From: Cannabis sativa
Taxonomy: Eukaryota; Streptophyta; Magnoliopsida; Rosales; Cannabaceae
NCBI RefSeq assembly: GCF_029168945.1
Contig: NC_083605.1
Span: 38,019,280 to 38,083,279 of the forward strand
Length of the DNA: 64,000 nucleotides
Direction: 5' to 3'
A program made the translations under genes and the position numbers. The notes under the pieces were generated by a model. It had not been told where the DNA came from. It made no database searches and saw only the letters and a list, made by a program, of their open reading frames with translations. Shown piece after piece: positions 1-12,771 of this stretch (the stretch's first letter is position 1; the number at the start of each line of letters is the position of its first letter).

Positions 1-607
1 ATTATTTAATAATTATTTATAGTTATTAAATAGTTAGAATTGGCATTTAAATGGTTGAATTACAAAATTGGTGTAGGGAATTTAAACTGATATTTTCATT
101 ATTTAAATGTCAAATAATTCAAACCTAACCCTAGTGAAATGCTATAAATAGATAATGAAGGCTTCAGGAAAATTACACACTTTCCTTCTGACTTTTCATT
201 CAGAAAAACTGAGCCTCTCTCTCTCCCTATCTTTAGCCGTCACCTTGCTCTCTTCGTTCCCTCTTCAATTTCGAAATTCTTAGTCTGAGAGTAGTGCCCA
301 CAGACAGCAAGTGATACCTCAATCATAGTGAGGAAGATCGCGAAGAAAGACTTTCAGCAAGAAGGAGTTTCAGCACTAAAGAATCAGAGAAAGAGATCCA
401 GGTTCAGATATTGATAATGCTCTGCTATAGAAAGAAATTAAGGGCTAGATATCTGAATGGAAGGAGTCATATTATTCCGCTGCACCCAATGTAAGGTTTA
501 CTAAACTTTATATGTGTTTTTTTCATCGTTTTAGAAAGTTCATATTTAGGGTGTTAATCAACATACTTGTGAGTAGATCTAAGATCCTGGTAAAATATTA
601 TCCAACA
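1..607 (+). repeat. 3' part of 5' LTR, copia/LARD family
   Basis: This is the end of an LTR whose start lies before the window. It aligns base for base with the end of the LTR at 7744-9573 (same leader text, same CTGGTAAAATA...CCAACA ending), except that about 85 bp around position 75 are missing here. It stops at CCAACA (607) and is followed at once by a primer-binding site, so it is the 5' LTR of the element that ends at 9573. Confidence 0.85.
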
Positions 608-626
608 ACTGGCCTCAGAGCCATGG
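608..626 (+). other. Primer-binding site (initiator tRNA-Met type)
   Basis: Immediately after the LTR end comes ACTGGCCTCAGAGCCATGG. The plant copia PBS complementary to initiator methionine tRNA usually reads TGGTATCAGAGC, so this is a variant with CC in place of TA. Its position directly after CCAACA fixes the LTR boundary and the plus orientation. Confidence 0.75.
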
Positions 627-3600
627 TAATTGATTTGCTTGCAAGAAATTTGGACTTTAAAACGGTTGTTTGATGTTTTGGATGGTATCATGTTGTATTG
701 AGTGTTATTTGATGATTGATTGATGTTTGTGAATTTTCGTAAAAATAATTGAATAGCTGTTTCTGGAATTATTTTTATTGGATAGTATGGAAAAAATTAA
801 GCAAGTTACTTTTTTACAGAACTCAATTTCGATTTAATTTGAATTAGTTATGATTTTTTGAAGTTTTGAAAAAATCGGGGTTGAGCATCAAAACCTGCGC
901 GAGTGGAAATCATGCATTCCTTCCCTGCGCCGAGTTTGCACGCCCAAATCACCCATGCACGCGCGCGGACGGGTATGCACAACATCCCATCCGTACAGCT
1001 TGCAATTTTTTCGTTTTTCTTCGTTTTTTCATGCTTTTTCATGGAATTAACTTCCGATTTTTTGTGTAGTTCTGTATTTATACATTTACTATTCCTAATT
1101 CAATTCTATCTTATTTTTAAATTTGATAATATCTTATCTTATTTTTAAATTTAAGGTCAGATATTAAATTTTTTAAATTAATTTTTTTAAAAATTAATTT
1201 GACCTTATTTAAATTTAAAATAAGATAACTATAATGATGTAATTTTAAATAGATGTAAGATATTTTGCTAACTTTTAAATTTTGTTATTTTATTTATTTA
1301 AATTAGATTTAAAATCTGAAAAAGATATTTATTTATCTTTTTTAATTTTTTATTTAATTTTTATTTATAAAATAACATTTAAATTTTTAAAAGTAGTTAG
1401 CAAATTTTGAAATGATATTTAGGTTGGTTGAAACCTAATTTTTTCAAAATTGTAGGTTTAATTTTAATTTTTTTTTTTAATTTCGAAAATATTTTTTTTA
1501 AAATTTTTTTTTAATTTTCGAAAATAATTTTTTTTTTATTTAATTAATTATTTTTCGAAATTATTTATTTAAAATTAAATAAATCCTACATCCAACTATT
1601 CAGCTAACCTTGTTGGAGGAGTATATGTTTTAGCTTGTTTGTAAGTTTTCAAAACCTATTATTGCTTGATTGCAAATAGCCATGGTTAACTTTTTGCGAG
1701 ATCTAATGATCTTATGGCTCCCTTGGTCAAGTCAATAATTTGTAGCAGGTATATTTACAATCTTCTTTTATCTGTGTATGACCTAGCAACATGATAGGAC
1801 CCATCCAAAGTGTGCCTGTGTGAGCCTATGTGTTTAATTTCATTATAGATGCATATAGGTTGTTGTTGCTAAATAAAATGTCATAGTTCTTGATAGATTT
1901 TATTTAGGCCAATTTAGTTTTTGGGCCTATTTAATTAATAACAGTTGTTCATTTTAAGGTTAAATTCCTCTCTTTTGGGCCTTGTGTGAGAGTTGGGAGC
2001 CATAGTAGTGGGTACGACATACTGAACCCAGCACCCCCTCACATGAACCACCCCAATTGTGAAGGCCCATTTGCCTGATTTGAATAACTGTACTAGGTTA
2101 ATTAAATTAGTTTAACCTAATAAAATTGATTAGTAACATAATTAATTTCATTTATTTTGAAAATAATTTAAGAAAACCATAGTTTAAAGAATTTTTTATT
2201 CTAAGCTAAACTATATGTATTTTCTTGTATTTAATTAAATATAGAATTATAATCATCTAGATTCTTTCTGAAGATTAATTTAAATTTTTTCATTAAATAT
2301 TCCTATTTAAGTTGATATTTAGTTATCTACAACAAACCAACTTAAATCTGAATATCTTTTGGATTTAAAATTTCAAAATTAAGTTCAGGAATTTTAGGCA
2401 TTGGTTATTAAGATTCTTTAGATATTTTTTAAGTTAATATCTTTTCGAATATTAACTTAAAATGGAATATTTCTAAAATTAAGTGGTTACAACTTAATTT
2501 TTGATATTTAATTAAATTTAAATTTAAAAATATTTCAGTTCTAGATTTTTTGTAATACAACTTAAATTAGATATTTTTTCAAATTTTGTGAAAAAGATAC
2601 TTAGTCAAATAAGATATTTTCTAGATAGTTATTTCTAGACTACTTATTATTTCTAATATTAAATAGGAAAATATTATACATTGTGAAATTAATTATTTAT
2701 ATAATTAATTTTGGTACAATTTATTTTAAGTATATTTTTCCTAGTATTAAACTAGAGATTAATAATTAAGCCTTCTCTACACCTAATTATTTATTTCTTG
2801 AATTTAATACATTTAATTAATTTGAAAATTAAATATCTAAGTTTATTTCATCATGATACTTAAATATTTCTTTTTCATGACACTTAATTAAATAGAAAAT
2901 TATTTTTAGTTGAAATTTATTTTTTCAACTAAATTTAAATAATTTTCAAAATATATATTTTTTTTTATTTTATTAATCAAATTTCAAAATTATATTTCTT
3001 AAATGCTGGAATTTCGAATTTTATTTAAAAAATAGATTAAAGTTGTAAATTATTTATTTTAATTTTGGACCAACTTAAATCAATGATTTTTTCATTTATT
3101 GATTAATTAAAATAAATGAAGTAAAATATATTTAATTAGAAATTAAATTAATTAGTCAAAATGAAAATCTAGATAGATATTATCTGTTTTTGCTTGAAGT
3201 ATTTTTCTAGTGTATTTTATTAAATAGAAAATTAATATTTAAGTTGATTTTCATTATCATACTTAAATATTTGAATTTTTCTTATATATTTATTTAAATA
3301 GGAAAATTATATTTTTTTTTTGTAAATTAATTTTATTAATTAATTTTGGGCCAACATTAAATTACAATAATTTTTTCAGGATTAATTTTTTATTTTAACA
3401 TGCATTTTCGAAAATTGTATCCTTGAATACTTTAATTTTTCGAAATGCAATATATATTTATAGAAAATTAAATTTGAGTTGTAAATTAATTTAAATTGAT
3501 TTTGTAACAACTTAAATTGAATATTTTTCTAAATGTTTATTGGAAATTATTACTCAGATGGAAATAATTCATATTATTTTCATATCCATCTCAGTAAAAT

Positions 3601-3964
3601 TTATAAATATTAAATTAAAATTTATATTTAGAATTTTTCATTCTAAATTGGAAATTTTAATTAAATAAATATATATTTAAAATAAATATATTAAATAAAG
3701 AGAATCAAAGAAAATACAACTCTCTTTAAATAATGAGCTTTATTATTAAGATATTCAATCTCCATTGTTAGTTTTACATCGCGTTTGTTTTAGTGAGTAA
3801 TCCTCCCTAATGGAGGAACGTTCATTAGCAATTTCGCACCGTTTAATCTCAAAAGATAAGTAGTTTGCAAGTGTTTTATATGGTATGGATCACCCTAATG
3901 GTGGCGACCATATTTGACTTGCAAATTACGAAACAATGGTGGAAGCTCATAAGATAGAATTGCC

Positions 3965-4100
3965 TTGACTCTCGCCTAAACGGGACAACGCTGAATTCCA
4001 ATCTTGATTGAATAAAGGTTGCTAGAATGTTTAACATTTTAGATGAGCTGACAACTCTATTCAATGGATGGTAGTTTTGACTCTCGCCTAAACGCGACAC
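3965..4100 (+). repeat. Pair of 24-bp direct repeats in LARD interior
   Basis: TTGACTCTCGCCTAAACG followed by GGACA or CGACA occurs at 3965-3988 and 4077-4100, 112 bp apart. It lies in the least AT-rich part of the non-coding interior. Function unknown. Confidence 0.6.
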
Positions 4101-5716
4101 TGATATCAGTTTGTTGAAAACCTTGGAAATTATTTAGGATTGTATGTTTTAGTATTTTCACTTGTCATTCCTACTTGCTATATATTTAATAATTTCTGAA
4201 TTGTGTATGAATTTATATTGAACCATGTTATTTTCTGTTATTAAGTTGTAGTCTAATTTCGAATCTTCATTGTTGGTCTAACTTGGTTTGTTATCTAATG
4301 AGATAAATCCCTAGTGGATTTTCACCATTAGACATACATAATAGTGTTAGATCTCGAAAGATAAATATTGTATATGCGACATCTAGCTGTTCATCGATTG
4401 ATGACACCTTAGACTAGTATTTTTACGATATGAAACAAGAAGATTATATAAATAAGATTACTTTGTCTTTCACTAATCGAAGCATCGTTGGATTCTTATT
4501 TAAACAACGAAATTATTCTAATTCCTCTTAGCTTATTCATTTCGAATTAGCTTAACAACATATCATTGGATGAATGGTTTATATATCATTTAATGTCATT
4601 ATATTTTCTCTTAAGAAATTAAATGACGCATATGATTGTAATCCCGAAATTCTATTCCCAATTGATATAAATCCTCAATCTTAGAAATCTCCTACTTGTA
4701 TGGGCAAATCAGACTTACAGTTAAATTAGTAGTGGTGGTCCAAGATAGAATTACTCATAATATTTGGTATAAATTTAAGCCTTTGACTTTAATTTTAGAT
4801 TCCAAACAGAAATTTTCTTATACTTCTAATTCCAGGATGCAATACAGTTACACCTTCACAATGGTTTAATATCCATCTTCTATTAATGGATTCAAACTGT
4901 ATGGAATATGAGTTAGGTATTCTGTGACCAGGATCCACTTGCACTATTCTAAGATTTCTTTGATGTAACTAAACCTAAGTCATCAAAAGACACTACCACA
5001 TTTTTTTTAATCTATGGCATTTGTATCTTCTTCATAGTAGATTTGACAAGATCAATCTCTGCAAAGAGTTAATATTCCTATATCCACTGAAAGTAGTTCA
5101 TCTCATTCGCAGATGGATGTACATTCAGGGGCGGATATGAGTTTTTCGTTGTATTCTTAAAACGATAACTCTAGATTATACCTTTTAGCAAGAAATTTGA
5201 AATGTTTAAAAAATTTCATTAATTTCTAGCAATGGTTAAAACCATTAAGGTAAGTGGTTAAAGATCTTGCGAACTGATAGGCGTGAGAAATAGTTAGTAG
5301 ATATGTAGTTCAAAGATCATTAAATTGATTTTTGAATTATATCCAAACTTACCTCCCCAGAAATTTTGAGTTGCATATTGATGATTAGTTACTAGTCGTT
5401 GCCTAATTCATTCTATGGTAATACAATTTCAGAATGATGTAATGGTTGTCTACTTAATGTAAATCATTACTAGATTCATGGATGACCTAATCAAAATCTT
5501 AAGAAAAGCTAGAACTATTAACCATGGTTTTGTTAGCTATTCTAAGTGATTAGGGGTGGACCATCCCATAGTCAATAGATAAGAAAGTGTTTGTTCAAAC
5601 AAATACTACTTTTCTAAGATAATGACTAAGTCTGAAAATAAAGTAGCAAATAAAGGAGATATTTTTCTTGATTCCAAAAGTGTTCTATCATTTTATATGA
5701 CATATGATGATCCCAC

Positions 5717-7242
5717 TGTTGGGTTTTATGCCCTAAATAAAACTCATTTCAATATAATCAGATCTACTTATTAATAAAGATCAGAAATAACATTTTATGT
5801 TGTATGGTTCACATGATTTATTTCATGATTATATGTATATAATGTATGAATTCTTTTTTAAGTACAGAACATATGAGTTTGTTAAAGATTATAGTGTTGT
5901 CAGCACAGTGGAATATAATCTTAATTATATGTTCAAAAGTTTATTCCCTGATTTGTCAGAACACTGGATTTAGACTGACATGGTATAATCAGCGATAGGT
6001 ATTCTTACACATTGGAAAAGTTTTATGTCCTTTCTAGGACATTGGCAAAGTTTACCAGTATCAGATGTATGGAGTATACATCGGAAGGGACCGATATTGA
6101 ACTTTGATACATTGTTAAGTGTTTTAAGGATAAAATACATTGTAGGGTGTTACGGTAATTTAATCCCTTTACAGTGTAAATCATCTATATAGAGGATCAT
6201 TGATCACATTAGGGTTATAACAATGGATAACTAATGACGTGTCTATATCATGGAACATATAGAGCGTTCTATATGACTGAGAGTGCAATTCCAAGTTCTA
6301 AGTGTGGATTCAATGAGGAATTAATAAGTTAGGGAATTTACTTGGTAAATTCGGTTCGACTTATTGGAAGCTCGGTTATATAGACCCATGGTCCCCATAC
6401 TAGTTGAGACCATACTGCTTGTAAGACTTAGTTAATTGATTTTAATTAATCAATTAAAATTCTAAAAGTTAGACTATGTCTACTTTATGAATTTTCACTA
6501 AGCAAGGGCGAAATTGTAAAGAAAAGAGATTTTAGATTTATTTATTGATTAAGAGACTTTATATGTCTAAATTAATAAATATATTAAATGGCAATATTTT
6601 TTAATAATTATTTCCAAGTTATTAAATAATTAGAATTGGCATTTAAAAGGTTAAATTGGAAAATTGGTATTTTTGAGAAAATGGGAATGGAAAATAACAA
6701 AATGGGAAAGTTGCAAAGTGAGGCCCAATACCCTTTGTATGGCCGGCCCTATGCATAGGAAATTCCATTTGTAGTTTCCATTATTTTAATGCCATACTAT
6801 TCTAACCTAAACCTAGAGGGTTTTCTATAAATAGAAAGTGTTGGCTTGAGGAAATTGACACACATCTTTGATCACTTTGTTTCCCTCAGAAAATGCCTCA
6901 CACGCCTCTCTCTCTTTTCTTCTCTCTAAATTTCGAAACTTTGAGTGAATGAGTAGTGCACACACACATCAAGTGGTATCTCAATCATAGTATGTAAGAC
7001 TATGGAAATTCTACATCAAAGAAGGAGAAAAGAAGATCCAGGTTCAGATCTTGGTGATGCTCTGCTACAGAAAGGAATCAAGGGCTAGAGATCTGAACAG
7101 AAGGAGTCATATTATTCCGCTGCACCCACTGTAAGGTTTTCTAACTTTATATGTGTTTATTTTCATTGTTTTAGAATTCATATTAGGTTGTTAATCCAAC
7201 ATACATGATAGCAAATAGATCCTGGTAAAATAATTTCCAACA
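5717..7242 (+). repeat. Solo LTR, copia/LARD family, with CCCAC target duplication
   Basis: The unit starts TGTTGGGTTTTATGCCC and ends TTTCCAACA (TG...CA, inverted TGTTGG/CCAACA ends). It is flanked by CCCAC at 5712-5716 and 7243-7247, a 5-bp target-site duplication. No PBS follows and no interior is present, so this is a solo LTR left by LTR-LTR recombination after insertion into the surrounding element. It lacks about 320 bp that the sister LTR at 7744-9573 has (its text jumps from GATATTGAACTTTGA to the GTTAAGTGTTTTAAGG block). Confidence 0.9.
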
Positions 7243-7743
7243 CCCACTGCCTCTGTTATCTTGTAACAACCGAAGAGATAAATACCATTTAGTTTTCTTA
7301 GACATAATTCACGGTACCTTGTCGTAGTGGGAGAGTTTCTAGGAACTTCACTTCTTATGACTTGGGAGACACTAGTGATTAAAATTCATTGTGAGTTTAA
7401 ACAAGTAATGGATTGTCAAGATACGAAACTAAGTAGAAAGTCAAGAGAACTATAGTTTGATCCATTCACATGGAGTAACCTAAAGTTTTCTATTACAAGG
7501 ACATAAAAGGAAATTTCGTGTAAGTCTATTTAATGGACTTAACAAAACTTCCTGTTCCTAGTATTATAGTTTTGAGTTTATCTAAACCTATGACTTATGG
7601 TATACCTGGTAATTACTTACTCTAATACAAGCAACTTACTTTAGTAAGATGCTGAAGCATTTTCTTTCTAATGGCAATCTATAGAAGCTTCACAACTTCT
7701 TAGGCATAGATTTTATTTATCTAAGGAAAAGTCTCAACTATTC

Positions 7744-9573
7744 CAGAAATAACATTTACTGTTGCATGGTTCACATGATTTATTTCATGATTATATGTAC
7801 ATAATGTATAAATTTATCTGAAATCCTTTTCACATACTTGATCCTGTTTATCGTGCTGTCAACACATTGGAAAGTAAACATTACTATGTGAATAAAGTTT
7901 CCTAGATTTATCAGACACAGGGATTTACTGATATGATAATCTACAACAGAGTTTACTTGCATTTGGAGAAATGCTATGTTCTTTCCAAAGCATTGTTTAA
8001 AGTAAAGCTCAGGTTGGATGCATGGAGTATGCATCGGAAGGGACCGATATTGAACTTTGACTTAGATTTATTAAACTTACCGTAATATCTATTCAAGTCA
8101 ATATCGCCTAGTTGATCCTAGATCAAATGATCTTAATCCTGTTATGATTAGGCTCAATCTCAAAAGGCTATTCGTGTTCTTTGATTTGTTAGTTAAGCCT
8201 ACTTTTGGGTCAGGGTGGTACGTACATTTTAGGAACACGGTAGTGCAATTGAGTGTTAGCGCTAACATAAACATGGAATCTATAGCTTCTATCTGGCGAA
8301 TAGTAAGTAAAGGATGATCTCCTTCGAGCTTGACCAAACAAAAATAAATGGTGGAGATCTCATTTCACATAAACTGAAATATCATTTATACGGGGTTAAG
8401 TGTTTTAAGGATTAAATACATTGTAGGGTGTAACGGTAATCTAATCCCTTTACAGTGTAGATCATTCATATAGAGGATCATTGATCAAATTAGGATTATA
8501 ACAATGGATAACTAATGATGTGTCTATATCGTGGAACATATAGAGCATTCTATATACTGAGAGTGCAATTTTAAGTTCTATGCGTGGATTCAACGAAGAA
8601 TTAATATGTTAGTGAATTTTAGTAATAAATTCTTGATCTACTTATTGGAAGCTCGGTTATATAGACCTATGGTCCCCGCACTAGTTGAGATAATATTTCT
8701 TGTAAGACTCATATAATTAGTTTTGATTAATCAATTATAATTCTCAAATCAGACTATGTCTATTTGTGAATTTTTCACTAAGTAAGGGCGAAATTGTAAA
8801 GAAAGAGTTTTAGGGGCATATTTGTTCATTATGATACTTTGTATGGTTCATTTAATAAATATGATAAATGACAATATTATTTAATAATTATTTATAGTTA
8901 TTAAATAGTTAGAATTGGCATTTAAATGGTTGAATTACAAAATTGGCGTTTTTGAGAAAATCAGATGCAGAAAAGATAAAATTGCAAAATTGCAAAAAGT
9001 GAGGCCCAAATCCACATGTATAGGGCCGGCCACTTTTGTAGGGAATTTAAACTGATATTTTCATTATTTAAATGTCAAATAATTCAAACCTAACCCTAGT
9101 GGAATGCTATAAATAGATAGTGAAGGGTTCAGGAAAATTACACACTTTCCTTCTGACTTTTCATTCAGAAAAACATAGCCTCTCTCTCTCCCTATCTTTA
9201 GCCGCCACCTTGCTCTCTTCCTTCCCTCTTCAATTTCGAAATTCTTAGTGTGAGAGTAGTGCCCACACACATCAAGTGATACCTCAATCATAGTGAGGAA
9301 GATCGTGAAGAAAGACTTTCAGCAAGAAGGAGTTTTAGCACTAAAGAATCAGAGAAAGAGATCCAGGTTCAGATATTGATAATGCTCTGCTACAGAAAGG
9401 AATCAAGGGCTAGATATCTGAACGGAAAGGAGTCATATTATTCCGCTGCACCCAATGTAAGGTTTACTAAACTTTATATGTGTTTATTTCATCGTTTTAG
9501 AAAGTTCATATTTAGGGTGTTAATCAACATACTTGTGAGTAGATCTAAGATCCTGGTAAAATAATATCCAACA
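7744..9573 (+). repeat. 3' LTR of the LARD-like element, start missing
   Basis: This copy begins inside the LTR (CCAGAAATAACATTTAC corresponds to about 75 bp into the full LTR) and ends ATATCCAACA at 9573. Its last 700 bp match 1-607, pairing the two as LTRs of one element. The start is lost together with the polypurine tract, so the left junction is a deletion. The sequence just right of it (GCATATATACCAT) is the middle of a gypsy LTR that is uninterrupted at 11786, showing where the element inserted. Confidence 0.85.
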
Positions 9574-10080
9574 GCATATATACCATAAATATTACCATCC
9601 TTACGTAACAGAAATAAAAATTAGACCTTTAAATGAAAAACGCCATTAACGTTCAGACTAAGCTTTAAAAAGTTACAAACTCGATTTCTAACCCAAAATC
9701 AAGTTGATATCTATCCTAGTCCCATAGGTACCAAAGAACAATTCTACAAAGTCAGAATCTCCATAACTATTTTAAATCACGTACCCCCTATACGAAACCA
9801 ATTATTTTTAATGTTAAAATGAAATCAAACCATACCTTAAGCTTTCCCTCTTCAAGGATTTGTTATCCTGCTACTACCAGAGCTTAGATCGCTAAGTTTC
9901 ATATTAAAACCCGAGAAAAATGGATATAGGGGAAGAAGGTTTTGTCGAAGGAGGGAGAACGAGGGCTCGTTCGTTCTTTCGTTCATCTATAGGGACACCA
10001 CGTGTGTGATTTTATAAACTAGTTTAATACTAGTAGAATAATTAATTATTAAAAACTGTGATAATATTAAAAAACTTGAC
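9574..10080 (-). repeat. Partial gypsy-type LTR, copy A
   Basis: From 9574 the sequence closely follows 11786-12215 (ACCATAAATATTACCATCC, the CTTCAAGGATTTG block, and the AGGGCTCGTTCGTTC block), so it is a second copy of the end of the gypsy LTR next door. Its left part was separated by the LARD-like insertion ending at 9573. The right limit is approximate, because the two copies stop matching in AT-rich sequence after about 10010. Confidence 0.7.
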
Positions 10081-12771
10081 TAAAATAAAACGCTAAAAAC
10101 GGACATTATAACGGCATAAAAAGCATGTTTCGGGAATTCCTGTTATAAAAAGTTTTGCTAAAGAAATATATACAACAACTATTTAAATACAAAATCAAAA
10201 TACACAGCAAATACAGCCAGCCCAAAACGACTCCTGGCAACTCGGCATGCAGGCCGGTGAGGTCAATATGTACATTACTGGAGAAGACTGCCACCTCATG
10301 GTTGATCTAGCTTTTCTTTGTCTTTACCTGCACCACATAGCACCCGTGAGTCACAATGACTCAGTAAGAGAAATAATAATAACAATCATATAGTTTATTA
10401 TTTGAATATATTTATTCATACACAGTAAGAATCAAACCATCACACATTGTTCATAAGATGAAATCAAAATCACTACTGGCATCTGCCACGAATAAACATT
10501 AGTATACAAATATTTGGTAATACAAAACCATTATACCAATAATGGAATTCATATTCATTTAATCATATAAATAATATATATGTTACCTCACAAGCAACCA
10601 TCTTCATAACATCATGTTGCCTAATCAGGCAAGTCGATGCTTTAATTTGATAATCTTGCATTGCGTCGCCTAATCAGGCAAGCCCTTGCCATAGCTTGAC
10701 ACCCATATGTCGCATAACTACATCACCTAATCAGGTGAGCCTGTGCCAAAAACCTGCACCCATATATCATATAATTGTATCACCTAATTAGGTGAGCCCG
10801 TGCCGCAATTTGGCACCAATATATCGCATCGTCTAATCAGATGAGCTCGTACCTACGCGCAGTACTTATCATATGTCACTGACGCTCGTACTTACACCCA
10901 GTACGTTGCTAGGAAAATCGCATTACCTAATCAAGTGAGCCCGTACCTACACTCGGTACTCATCATATATCACTGACGCTCATACTTACGCCTAGTACAT
11001 CGCCAGGAAAATCGCATCACCTAATTAGGTGAGCCGGTACCTACATTCGGTACTCATCATATATCACTGACGCTCGTACTGACGCCTAGTACGTTGCCAG
11101 AAAATTGCATCACCTAATTAGGTGAGCCCGTACCTACACTCGGTACTCATCATATATCATTGACGCCCGTAGTTACGCCCAGTACGTTGCCAGGAAAATC
11201 GCATCACCTAATCAGGTGAGCCCATATATCACATGCATAATATTATCACATTATCATTACTCAACCAATTAGTCTTTTCATTATACAACAATATTAACTA
11301 TATCTCAATATTAATCAATTCATAACAATACTAATTGTATTACATATAACGTACTATGCAGTACAATATAGTTTTCTTACCTTTAATCTAGCTTCATAAA
11401 TTTCGGCTAACCCAAGTGGAGAACTATCCTCGATGATCTCTGCCCTATGTCACAACAACAATAAACCAATAAGTGTTTATCCTAAAACATTGCTTATATT
11501 CACATAAGACAATCTAGGGTTTTCTACCAAACCCCGCGGTATAAATACACTAAAATAAAACTTATATTTTGGCTCTAAAACATACACCATATTTTAGAGC
11601 TCGTCGGAGGCTTCGAAACGGTACATAGAATATCCAAAACGGACACCCGAGTCAAAAGTTATGACCAAAATATGATTTCTAATATCCTAGGAATTTCTAA
11701 AGACTATGAAACTCGAAAATCCCAATTTTCGCACTCACCGAAACACTATCAAAACTTATCCAAATCACTCCAAACTTCACGTGGCGCATATATACCATAA
11801 ATATTACCATCCTTACGTAACAGAAATAAAAATCAGGCCTTTAAATGAAAAACGCCATTAACGTTCGGACTAAGCTTTAAAAAGTTCCAAACTCGATTTC
11901 TAACCCAAAATCACCTCAAATTCAACAAGTAAATATCGATACTAGTCCCATAAGTACCAAAGAACAATTCTACAAAGTCAGAATCTCCATAACTGTTCTA
12001 ATTCACGTAGCCCTATACGAAACCAATTGTTTTTAAACTTAAAACAAAATTAAACCATACCTTAAGTTTTCCCTCTTCAAGGATTTGCTATCCTGCTACT
12101 ACCAGAGCTTAGATCGCTAAGTTTCGGATTAAAAACAAAAAAAAAATGGATATAAAGGGAGAAGGTTTTGTCGAAAGAGGGAGAGCGAGGGCTCGTTCGT
12201 TCTTTCGTTAAACTGTTTACTGATATATCTATATAATATATATATATATAAACTTTCAAAAACGGTGAAAGGTTTAATATTAATAATAATATTGATATAA
12301 TATTAATAATAATATTGATAAAAACTTTATTATTAATAGTTATCTTATTATTTGTTAGCCATTAAGAAATTTTTATTTTTAGGGTATTTAACCAACTTCG
12401 AGTACTCCAAAATACTTCGATATTTCTAAAATCAACTTATCCTAATAATCTCATAAATAACTCATATTATATCCACGTATTTCAAATAAATCTCCATAAT
12501 TAACAAATTACGCTTATATATCCACTTATCGAGTCTTCAGGGTCCCCGAATCTGAAAATATTTTTTTTCCACATATAGCTCATATTACATTCACACATGC
12601 TATATAAATCTCCGTAATTAACAAATTACACTTATTTACTTACTTATAGCAAAAATTTATATTTTTTGCTAAAATAAATTAGTAGGATCATAATCCCACT
12701 TATTACCTGATTAACCCATAATATATATATAAACCTTAATTATTTATCATTAGGCTTATCGGGATATTACA
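10081..12771 (-). repeat. Old gypsy-type LTR, copy B
   Basis: The region shares layout and short blocks with the gypsy LTRs at 39280, 48421 and 56985: a TTTCGGGA..CC block near the start, CACCCGTGAGTCA followed by ACTCAGTAAGA (10340-10370), tandem repeats in the middle, a GGATTTGCTATCC region and an end in ATATTACA (12771). No coding sequence remains beside it. The start is not a clean TGTAAC, so the left boundary is a guess. Orientation is inferred from the coding relatives in this window, whose LTRs read TGTAAC...TTACA on the plus strand while their genes run on the minus strand. Confidence 0.6.
10640..11225. repeat. Tandem array, 94-bp unit, inside gypsy LTR
   Basis: The anchor CATCACCTAATNAGGTGAGCC recurs at about 10827, 10921, 11015, 11108 and 11202, giving 93-94 bp periods. 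Each unit also holds GTACCTACNCTCGGTACTC, a partial inverted pair, and ATATCACTGACGCTCGTAC. Shorter diverged units of about 50 bp lie upstream (10640-10820). Units differ at many sites, so this is not a CRISPR array. Confidence 0.85.

Larger units (their letters stand above)
608..7743 (+). mobile_element. Non-coding interior of LARD-like LTR element
   Basis: The stretch between the 5' LTR (to 607) and 3' LTR (from 7744) is about 5.6 kb once the solo LTR at 5717-7242 is removed. It has no open frame longer than about 80 codons, and I recognise no gag, protease, reverse transcriptase or integrase motif in it. Much of 1060-3720 is AT homopolymer-like; 3740-5700 and 7248-7740 have more balanced composition. 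This matches the definition of a large retrotransposon derivative: LTRs and a PBS with a long non-coding interior, dependent on proteins supplied in trans. A heavily decayed copia interior is the alternative. The polypurine tract and the first 70 or so bases of the 3' LTR are missing. Confidence 0.65.

Noticed and set aside
866..1148. Overlapping short reading frames around a GC-rich patch
   Set aside because: They lie in the non-coding interior just after the PBS, on both strands, with no family resemblance; the matching patch at 19200-19310 does not keep the frames.
7780..8337. Short frames on the minus strand
   Set aside because: They are within an LTR; the equivalent positions in the other LTR copies do not all stay open.
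9376..9564. 62-codon frame, plus strand
   Set aside because: Located in the R/U5 part of the LTR; repeated with stops in sister LTRs.
10640..11225. CRISPR-like regular repeats
   Set aside because: Units are 94 bp, tandem without unique spacers, and inside a plant gypsy LTR.
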